NCBI GenBank assembly: GCA_045638545.1
Contig: JAZUBL010000022.1
Coordinates: 1 to 6,738, forward strand
Reading direction: 5' to 3'
DNA from: UMGS1071 sp045638545
GTDB taxonomy: Bacteria > Bacillota > Clostridia > Oscillospirales > Acutalibacteraceae
Length of the DNA: 6,738 nucleotides
In this document: positions 1 through 5,027 of the stretch, in pieces
How positions within the stretch are numbered: position 1 is the first letter of the stretch
Layout: each line of letters starts with the position of its first letter
Notes under the pieces: model-generated
Seen by the model: the letters and a program-made list of their open reading frames with translations, nothing else
Databases searched by the model: none
Told to the model about the DNA's origin: nothing
Made by a program: the position numbers and the translations under genes

Positions 1-131
1 TGTACGCTGTGGCGCTCCAGCACGTCGCGGCAGGCTTTTGCCATAACCAGATTCACGTTTTTCTCTGTGAGAACTCCAGCTGCACCGCTGTCGCTGGCGC
101 CGTGGCCAACACCGATAAATACTTTTTTCAT
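1..131 (-). CDS. N-acetylmuramoyl-L-alanine amidase (Amidase_3 endolysin), 5' part only
   Basis: The first 43 codons of a gene that runs off the left edge are visible. The start MKKVFIGVGHGASDSGAAG followed by LTEKNVNL matches the opening of zinc-dependent Amidase_3 enzymes, which cleave the amide bond between N-acetylmuramic acid and L-alanine in peptidoglycan. H10 of the GHG motif and E23 are the expected first two zinc ligands; the remaining ligand and catalytic glutamate lie outside the window. No signal peptide is present, as expected for a phage lysin released through a holin. The ATG at 131 has an AAGGAGG site (139-145) with 7 nt spacing that overlaps the stop codon of the tail fibre gene. 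The two genes are 12 nt apart and surely cotranscribed, so a phage lysis role is more likely than a host autolysin. No holin is seen between them. Confidence 0.82.
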   Translation of the reverse strand, partial: MKKVFIGVGHGASDSGAAGVLTEKNVNLVMAKACRDVLERHSV

Positions 132-143
132 GCTATCTCCTCC

Positions 144-1565
144 TTACATCTTATAATAGTCTATGTTCAGCGTCAGCCATTGGTTCACTTCTGCAACGGA
201 ACCGTCCGCAATGTTCATCATCCACTCCAGAACGATTTCGCCCAGTGGTGTAATGTAGATTCTCGCGATACGCTGACCGCCGCACGGCACCATTTTGTGC
301 ACCGTAGTTGCCGGTCGGAAGTCGGAAGGCAGTGTACCGATTGAAACAGCCGATGTACCCGACTGTACGGTAACGCCGCCCTGAATGACAACGTGATTTC
401 CAAATTTACGATACATAGGCGTCCCAAAGCCGCCTGTATTTCTGGCTGCCACGCCTTCTGACAGCGGCACTGCGATCCATCCGCTATCTTCCATTAACGG
501 CTGTGCTCCAAGGTTCTGCAGCGCCGCTGCTGCGGTACTGGCACCTGTGCCGCCATTGGCAACAGGTACAGGACCGGACGTATTGCCGAGTCCTAATGCA
601 TAGCGGGCCAATGCGGCTGTTGCTGCACCGGTACCACCCCTTGCGATCGGCAAAGTACCGCTATTCAGATCAGATACTTTATGCTGATGATTTGCAGCAG
701 CTGCACCCAGGTTTGTTCGCGCTGCTTCGGCCGTTACAGCTCCTGTGCCGCCCTTTGTAATCGGCATCGTTCCTGTCATATCTGCGGGAGTATGGCTGTG
801 CACCGATGCTGCTGCACCCACGTCGGCTGCCGTTGGCATCGGTGTTACTTTACCGCTGCTGTCCAGACCGGCAACACCGTTTGGTTTTCCAACAATGCCG
901 GTCACTGCTTCCTCCACTTTGCCTTCTACTTTACTGCCGATTGCTGCATCTACCACATCACCGATTTCCTGCTCGATAAACGCATTGCAGGCTTCAGCGG
1001 CAGTATCTGCACGCTGGGCTGCAGAAGATGCCTCCCGTGCTGCTGCGGCTGCTTTTGCAGCAGATTGATTTGCAGCAGACGATGCCAGCTCGCAGTCATC
1101 CATCAGACCTTCAATGGACGCAGCTGCTTTCTCTGCCATGGCAGCACTTTCTTCGATAGTGCTCAATGCGCTGTTTAAGGCTGTGAATTCGTCCCTGCTT
1201 TCCACAGCTTCGTAGTCGATTGGTGCATGAACTACCTGAATGATAAAATGCGTTGTGGAGAGCAGGGACTCTCCCTCATAAATGGCGAGATCTGCCCGCA
1301 CAATGCCGGATGCTGCCAGTAATTGTTCTGTCAATGGAATGATAACAACATTATCTGTAACCTCGCAGTCATTCAGCACACAGGTATTGTCAGGTTTTGT
1401 AGCGCGAAGCCGTACGACTGCCCCCTCCGGCAATGAAAATGGCGCGCCGTCAGATGTCAGCGTAACTTCCAGAAGGCGGCTTTCCGTATCCCACTGTTTG
1501 GCAACTACTTTCTTTGGTCTGCCGATGCCGGAAATATCCAGCTGCAATGATTGTTTGTATTTCAT
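144..1565 (-). CDS. Phage tail fibre / baseplate upper protein (BppU-like N-terminus)
   Basis: This 473-residue protein has the modular build of Firmicute phage receptor-binding fibres. Residues about 3-118 resemble the BppU N-terminal domain that attaches to the baseplate. Residues about 125-225 are very Ala/Glu/Lys rich and probably form a trimeric coiled coil. Residues about 226-355 hold three copies of a fibre motif of the form PI-x-x-GGTGA-x-TA-(x)-LG, with VHSH and NHQH histidine pairs between copies. Residues about 362-473 form a C-terminal beta-rich head (MYRKFGN, VVIQGGV, LPSDFRP) of the kind that binds the host surface. The ATG at 1565 is preferred because an AAGGAG site (1571-1576) precedes it by 5 nt; an in-frame TTG at 1598 has no such site. 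The gene is followed by the lysin gene and preceded by a minus-strand terminator, so it probably has its own promoter, which I could not locate. Receptor specificity cannot be read from the sequence. Confidence 0.85.
   Translation of the reverse strand: MKYKQSLQLDISGIGRPKKVVAKQWDTESRLLEVTLTSDGAPFSLPEGAVVRLRATKPDNTCVLNDCEVTDNVVIIPLTEQLLAASGIVRADLAIYEGESLLSTTHFIIQVVHAPIDYEAVESRDEFTALNSALSTIEESAAMAEKAAASIEGLMDDCELASSAANQSAAKAAAAAREASSAAQRADTAAEACNAFIEQEIGDVVDAAIGSKVEGKVEEAVTGIVGKPNGVAGLDSSGKVTPMPTAADVGAAASVHSHTPADMTGTMPITKGGTGAVTAEAARTNLGAAAANHQHKVSDLNSGTLPIARGGTGAATAALARYALGLGNTSGPVPVANGGTGASTAAAALQNLGAQPLMEDSGWIAVPLSEGVAARNTGGFGTPMYRKFGNHVVIQGGVTVQSGTSAVSIGTLPSDFRPATTVHKMVPCGGQRIARIYITPLGEIVLEWMMNIADGSVAEVNQWLTLNIDYYKM
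504..764 (-). repeat. Three coding repeats of the tail fibre GGTGA motif
   Basis: Three copies of a roughly 22-residue unit are found at protein residues 268-288, 305-326 and 333-354. Each contains GGTGA followed by an alanine-rich stretch ending in LG. In DNA they lie near 702-764, 588-653 and 504-569. Spacing is unequal (37 and 28 residues), so this is a degenerate fibre repeat rather than a tandem array. Such units build the shaft of trimeric tail fibres. Confidence 0.7.
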
Positions 1566-1604
1566 ATTTTCTCCTTTCCGGGTACTGCTATAATTCAACT
1601 ATCC

Positions 1605-1643
1605 CGTGAAAAAATAAAAAAGTTTCCATCAAAAAGGAAACTT
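1605..1643 (-). terminator. Rho-independent terminator of the 57-residue gene
   Basis: AAGTTTCC (1620-1627) and GGAAACTT (1636-1643) form a perfect 8-bp stem with an 8-nt loop. Read on the minus strand it is followed by a T-rich tract (about 1605-1619). The hairpin overlaps the stop codon of the gene at 1629-1802. There is no T-tract on the plus-strand side, so it acts in the minus direction only. It separates the small gene from the tail fibre gene. Confidence 0.7.
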
Positions 1644-1802
1644 CTCCAAAAATAACTGCTGTATTTTTTCTGCATAATAGGTACGCAGCGCGTCTTCCAT
1701 TTCGCAGATCACCTGCCCGTCCCGCGCTACTGTAAAACAGGGCAATTCTTTGCCATCCTTAATAAGCATCTCACAATGCCAGCCAACCAGATTCTTTTTC
1801 AT
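1629..1802 (-). CDS. Small protein of unknown function, 57 residues
   Basis: I do not recognise this protein. The reading frame begins MKKNLVGWHCEMLIKDGK and ends in a helical, amphipathic stretch (residues about 34-57, with YYAEKIQQLFLEKF). Residues about 10-33 look like two or three short beta strands with cysteines at 10, 22 and 33. No membrane segment or signal peptide is visible. The ATG at 1802 has GGAGG (1807-1811) 4 nt upstream, which is why it is preferred to longer in-frame starts. The gene is divergent from the recombinase gene, with only 48 nt between the two start codons, and has its own terminator. That position suggests a phage-encoded accessory, perhaps a recombination directionality factor or regulator, but nothing in the sequence proves this. 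Confidence 0.6.
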   Translation of the reverse strand: MKKNLVGWHCEMLIKDGKELPCFTVARDGQVICEMEDALRTYYAEKIQQLFLEKFPF

Positions 1803-1850
1803 AGCTCCTCCAGGTTCTACCTCCGCATACAATAGAGCGAGGTGATATTT

Positions 1851-2996
1851 ATGAAAATTGCCGCAGCTTACGTTCGTGTTTCCACAGAAGAACAAACGGA
1901 ACTTTCACCGGACAGCCAGGTGCGCGCCATTCGCGCGTATGCTGCAGCTCACGGCTATGTGGTGCCGGACTGCTATATTTTCACCGATGAGGGCATCAGC
2001 GGCAAACGCGCCAGCAACCGCCCTGCTTTTCATTCTATGATTGAAGCAGCTAAAACAAAACCAAAACCTTTTGAGGCAATCCTGCTGTGGAAATTCAGCC
2101 GCTTTGCCCGCAGCCGACAGGACAGCATTATTTATAAAACCATGCTGCGCAGGCAACTGAGCATCGAGGTGATTTCTGTTACAGAGCCTCTCAATCAGGA
2201 ACCGATTGCCATGCTGATGGAAGCGATGATCGAAGCCATGGACGAATATTACAGCATGAACCTGGCGGAAGAAGTACGCCGCGGTATGCTGGAAAAACTG
2301 CAGAGAGGCCAGCCTGTTTCTCCTCCGCCGCTGGGTTATAATGCAAAGAATGGAAACTGGATCATCAACGAACAGCAGGCAGATGCCGTGCGGAAAATTT
2401 TTCAAACATATGCAGAATGCGGAGATATTCGAATGGTCACAGATACGGTAAACCAATTGGGATTTCGAACAGCAAAAGGCAATCTCTTCGACTGCAGAGG
2501 CATCCGATACATATTAGAGAACCCGGTATATACAGGTCAGCTGCGCTGGAGCAGAAGCGGCGCTGCCGGCAGAAATTTCACGCAAAAAAATCTTCTGACA
2601 GTTTCCGGCTGCCACAACGCGATCATTGATGCAGCGACGTGGCATACCGTACAGAAAACACTTCTGCAAAAACGGCAGCCAAAATGTCTGCTGGACGGTC
2701 TGATCTGCTGCTCTGATTGTGGATCGATCCTGCAGTATGGCAGCCGCCGCAGTCTGCAGTGTCCGCAATACAGGCAGGGGCAATGCGCCGTTTCCCACAG
2801 CATTTCCGTACAGAAACTGGAAACGATCGTATTGAATCTGCTGTCTCTGTTCTTTGGTCCGGAAAATGCTGTCCTTACTATTCTCCGCGATTCCAGCATT
2901 CCGCTTGCCCCCAAAAATGAAGCACTGAAAAAAATCATCTCCTCCATTTTATTCGACAGAAGGTCAAACAGCATCCGGTTGATTTTTTCACCATAA
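1851..2996 (+). CDS. Short large serine recombinase (prophage integrase/excisionase) lacking the coiled coil
   Basis: This 381-residue site-specific recombinase probably integrates and excises the element on its left. The resolvase-type catalytic domain spans residues about 3-145: YVRVSTEEQ supplies R9 and the nucleophile S11, DEGISGKR (46-53) is the usual loop, and KFSRFARSRQD (81-91) carries the active-site arginines. A recombinase DNA-binding domain follows (about 159-272, including PPPLGYN and NPVYTG). A zinc ribbon has C287, C290, C304 and C312. The protein then passes directly to the terminal strand segment (FDRRSNSIRLIF), without the roughly 100-residue coiled coil of most relatives, which usually have 450-600 residues. 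The ATG at 1851 is chosen because GAGGTGAT (1838-1845) precedes it; an in-frame GTG at 1842 lies inside that site. The stop codon abuts the truncated cotJC frame, placing the gene at the element's end. Confidence 0.88.
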   Translation: MKIAAAYVRVSTEEQTELSPDSQVRAIRAYAAAHGYVVPDCYIFTDEGISGKRASNRPAFHSMIEAAKTKPKPFEAILLWKFSRFARSRQDSIIYKTMLRRQLSIEVISVTEPLNQEPIAMLMEAMIEAMDEYYSMNLAEEVRRGMLEKLQRGQPVSPPPLGYNAKNGNWIINEQQADAVRKIFQTYAECGDIRMVTDTVNQLGFRTAKGNLFDCRGIRYILENPVYTGQLRWSRSGAAGRNFTQKNLLTVSGCHNAIIDAATWHTVQKTLLQKRQPKCLLDGLICCSDCGSILQYGSRRSLQCPQYRQGQCAVSHSISVQKLETIVLNLLSLFFGPENAVLTILRDSSIPLAPKNEALKKIISSILFDRRSNSIRLIFSP

Positions 2997-3012
2997 TGCC
3001 ATACGGTGGTCC
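2985..3012. other. Putative attachment-site junction between prophage and cotJC (attR-like)
   Basis: Left of about 2990 the sequence encodes the recombinase C-terminus; right of about 3000 it encodes conserved manganese catalase sequence (YGGPHGELGASLRYL). The junction must lie between them. It holds a short direct repeat CCATA-ATG-CCATA (2991-3003) and ACCA/TGGT ends (2990-2993, 3007-3010) around the middle. The exact crossover dinucleotide cannot be set without the other end of the element. The assignment rests on the abrupt change of homology, not on a recognised att sequence. Confidence 0.6.
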
Positions 3013-3538
3013 TCATGGCGAACTGGGTGCATCTCTGCGTTATCTCAGCCAGCGCTATACCATGCCATACCCGGAAGTAAAAGCAATCCTGACTGATATT
3101 GCAACCGAAGAGCTGGCTCACCTGGAGATGGTGTCTACCATGGTTTACCAGTTAACAAAAGGGCTGACTGAAGAAGAAATTAAAAAAGCAGGTTTTGACG
3201 CCTACTTTGTAGACCATACCACCGGCGTGTACCCCGTTACGGCCAGCGGTGTACCCTTCAGTGCAGAGACCTTCTCCGTTGCAGGCGATCCGCTGACAGA
3301 TCTCCATGAAGATCTGGCGGCAGAACAGAAAGCCCGCACAACCTACGAGAATATTCTCCGATTCTCAGACTGCCACGACGTAACAGACCCTCTGCGCTTC
3401 CTGCGGGAACGGGAAATCGTACACTATCAGCGGTTTGGTGAAGCACTGCGCATTGCAACAGATCAGCTGGATTCCAGAAATTTCTACGCATTTAATCCTT
3501 CGTTCGACGTAAATAAGAAAAACCGCAAAAAGAAATAA
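2996..3538 (+). CDS. cotJC: Manganese catalase, CotJC-like, 5'-truncated by element insertion
   Basis: This 180-residue frame is the C-terminal part of a ferritin-like di-manganese catalase of the spore-coat CotJC family, which breaks down hydrogen peroxide and in Bacillus is a spore coat component. Motifs in order are GGPHGELGASLRYLSQRY, TEELAHLEM, AEQKAR and REREIVHYQRF. The expected five ligands are all present: E9, E39, H42, E110 and H143; the 33-residue E110-H143 spacing is that of the family. The protein ends in a lysine-rich tail. What is missing is the N-terminus of about 30 residues (family members begin near MWxYEKKLQYPV). There is no ribosome binding site before the ATG; the ATG overlaps the recombinase stop (TAATG), so any translation would be by coupling. 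I read it as the 3' piece of an interrupted host gene whose 5' piece should lie at the far left end of the element. Whether the fragment is active is unknown. Confidence 0.85.
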   Translation: MPYGGPHGELGASLRYLSQRYTMPYPEVKAILTDIATEELAHLEMVSTMVYQLTKGLTEEEIKKAGFDAYFVDHTTGVYPVTASGVPFSAETFSVAGDPLTDLHEDLAAEQKARTTYENILRFSDCHDVTDPLRFLREREIVHYQRFGEALRIATDQLDSRNFYAFNPSFDVNKKNRKKK

Positions 3539-3550
3539 TCTTCACAAAAG

Positions 3551-3592
3551 AAAACAGGAATGGTACGGCAGAACCGCACCGTTCCTGTTTTT
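3551..3592 (+). terminator. Rho-independent terminator after the manganese catalase gene
   Basis: The arm AAAACAGGAA with TGGTACGG (3551-3568) pairs with CCGCACCG and TTCCTGTTTT (3574-3591), with one wobble and one mismatch. The loop is short and a T-run follows. It lies 13 nt after the stop codon, so it belongs to the original host gene and closes that transcription unit. Confidence 0.85.
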
Positions 3593-3631
3593 GCAATTCT
3601 GCGAACAGATAGCCAAAAACAGAAATTTTAC

Positions 3632-3660
3632 TTGGAAAATCATAAAAAATAGCGTATAAT
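3632..3660 (+). promoter_or_regulatory. Sigma-A type promoter of the aminotransferase gene
   Basis: A TTGGAA -35 element (3632-3637) and a perfect TATAAT -10 element (3655-3660) are separated by exactly 17 nt of AT-rich DNA. Transcription would start near 3667, giving a leader of about 28 nt before the GTG codon. It follows directly after the catalase terminator, so the aminotransferase is an independent unit. Confidence 0.85.
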
Positions 3661-3681
3661 TAAGTTTAATGCAATTTTAAC

Positions 3682-3697
3682 GGAGGTTATACCAGTG
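3682..3697 (+). promoter_or_regulatory. Ribosome binding site that fixes a GTG start
   Basis: GGAGG at 3682-3686 lies 8 nt before GTG at 3695. The next in-frame ATG (3719) has no comparable site, and starting there would drop the conserved FAKRM segment. The GTG start is therefore preferred. Confidence 0.8.
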
Positions 3698-4867
3698 GAA
3701 TTTCAATTTGCAAAACGGATGGATATGTTCCAGTCCGGCATTTTTAACATTTTAGATGATAAGAAAAAGGAAATGGAGCAGGCTGGACGCAAAGTTTACA
3801 ACCTCTCTATCGGCACACCGGACTTTCAGCCGGAGCCGCACGTAATGGAAGCACTTTCTCAGGCAGCGCTGATTCCGGAAAACTACAAATACTCTCTCAC
3901 TGTGCGCCCTGAGCTGCTGGAGGCTGTGCAGAACTGGTACGACCGCCGCTACGGCGTACAGCTGGAGCAGGATGAGATCATGACTGTTTACGGCTCTCAG
4001 GAAGGCCTTACCCATATCGGTCTGGCCATCTGCGACCCGGATGACATTGTGCTGGTGCCAAATCCGGGCTATCCGATTTTTGAGATCGGCCCGTTCCTCT
4101 GCGGCGCAAAGCCAGTGCCATATGACCTGACACCAGAAAATCACTATCTTCCGGATCTGGATGCTATTCCGGAGGACGTTGCCCGTGCGGCAAAAATGAT
4201 GATTGTTTCTTACCCTGCAAACCCGCTGTGCGTTACTGCTCCAAAGAGCTTCTATGAAAAGCTCATCGAGTTTGCGAAGAAGTACAACATTATCATCATC
4301 CATGACAATGCTTACTCCGACATTATCTACGATGGCCGCGAGGGTATCTCCTTCCTGTCCATTCCAGGCGCAAAGGAAGTTGGCGTTGAGTACAACTCTC
4401 TCTCCAAAACTTACAATCTGACCGGCTCCAGAATCTCCTTTGTTCTGGGTAACCGCGAAATCATCGAGAAATTCAAGAAGCTCCGCTCTCAGATCGACTA
4501 CGGTATTTTCACTCCGATTCAGATTGCTGCTGCGGCAGCACTGAACGGCCCGCAGGACTGCGTACAGCGCAACTGCATGGAATACCAGGCAAGACGCGAC
4601 GCACTGTGCGGCGGCTTCCGTTCCATCGGCTGGGACGTACCAGACAGTGAAGGCAGTATGTTTGTATGGGCACCGCTGCCAAAGGGCTTCACAGACTCTG
4701 TAGAGTTCTGCTTTACCCTGCTGGAAAAGACCGGTCTGCTGTGTACACCTGGTTCTGCTTTCGGTACACTGGGCGAAGGCTACGTGCGCTTTGCGCTGGT
4801 GCAGCCACCGGAAGTAATGCGGGAAATCGTTAAGACTGTTGCTGAAAGCGGCATCATCCAGAAATAA
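3695..4867 (+). CDS. PLP-dependent class I/II aminotransferase (LL-diaminopimelate aminotransferase-like)
   Basis: This 390-residue fold-type I aminotransferase is of normal full length. Visible landmarks are GTPDFQPEPHVMEAL (40-54), the cofactor phosphate loop YGSQEG (99-104), NPGYP (123-127) for stacking on the ring, the aspartate contacting the pyridine nitrogen in HDNAYSD (D204, with Y207), the Schiff-base lysine K238 in SLSKTYNLTGSR, and R366 in RFAL for substrate carboxylate. The N-terminal FAKRM and SLSKTYNLTGSR segments are like the DapL/LL-diaminopimelate aminotransferase group, which makes the cell-wall and lysine precursor from tetrahydrodipicolinate, but related enzymes act on alanine, aspartate or methionine, so substrate is not assigned. 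The usual NPTG motif reads NPLC (176-179). The gene has its own promoter and terminator and looks like ordinary host chromosome. Confidence 0.9.
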   Translation: MEFQFAKRMDMFQSGIFNILDDKKKEMEQAGRKVYNLSIGTPDFQPEPHVMEALSQAALIPENYKYSLTVRPELLEAVQNWYDRRYGVQLEQDEIMTVYGSQEGLTHIGLAICDPDDIVLVPNPGYPIFEIGPFLCGAKPVPYDLTPENHYLPDLDAIPEDVARAAKMMIVSYPANPLCVTAPKSFYEKLIEFAKKYNIIIIHDNAYSDIIYDGREGISFLSIPGAKEVGVEYNSLSKTYNLTGSRISFVLGNREIIEKFKKLRSQIDYGIFTPIQIAAAAALNGPQDCVQRNCMEYQARRDALCGGFRSIGWDVPDSEGSMFVWAPLPKGFTDSVEFCFTLLEKTGLLCTPGSAFGTLGEGYVRFALVQPPEVMREIVKTVAESGIIQK

Positions 4868-4907
4868 AAAAGAACCCCGGCCATAAACAGAGGTTCGATG
4901 ATCTCAG

Positions 4908-4941
4908 AAAAAGCTCCATCGTTACGGTGGAGCTTTTCTTT
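4908..4941. terminator. Strong bidirectional terminator between aminotransferase and second recombinase
   Basis: AAAAGCTCCATCG (4909-4921) pairs with CGGTGGAGCTTTT (4925-4937), including one wobble, around a 3-nt loop. T-rich ends follow on the plus strand, and the A-run at 4908-4912 gives a T-run on the minus strand. It can stop the aminotransferase transcript and the convergent recombinase transcript alike. Confidence 0.85.
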
Positions 4942-5027
4942 ATGCTTCTAAGTGCTTTCTAAGTGTTTTCAGCGCTTTTTTCTCAATGCGGGAAACATTC
5001 CGCCTCGCCTATTGCAAACGATTGGCC
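4942..5027. other. Probable boundary of a second mobile element, with short repeats and a hairpin
   Basis: This gene-free stretch between the terminator and the recombinase stop codon holds three degenerate 11-nt units starting AAGTGCTTTCT (4950-4960), AAGTGTTTTCA (4961-4971) and GCGCTTTTTTC (4972-4982). An imperfect hairpin GCGGGAAACATTCCGC (4988-5003) with one bulged G follows. Because a large serine recombinase gene usually sits beside the attachment site of its element, the end of the right-hand element is probably here. No att core can be identified without the other end. Confidence 0.35.

Noticed and set aside
144..560. Diversity-generating retroelement variable region at the end of the tail fibre gene.
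   Set aside because: No reverse transcriptase, template repeat or second near-copy of the fibre 3' end is present in the window.
9..1593. Several plus-strand open frames across the tail fibre and lysin genes.
   Set aside because: They are antisense shadows without ribosome binding sites; the minus-strand frames have recognisable domains and start sites.
1750..1777. TTGCCA-N16-CACAAT as a promoter for the left recombinase.
   Set aside because: The -10 is poor and the spacing short, and it lies inside the opposite-strand small gene; there is no independent support.
1826..1833. CATACAAT before the left recombinase, matching the sigma-E type -10 consensus (CATACANT), which would suit a sporulation-controlled recombinase.
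   Set aside because: No matching -35 is found at the proper distance, and the start site would fall at about 1840, on the ribosome binding site. It is not enough to claim sporulation control.
144..2996. Recombinase as an invertase switching the tail fibre gene.
   Set aside because: No inverted repeats flank the fibre gene in the window, and the recombinase lies at the point where host cotJC is broken, which fits integration/excision better.
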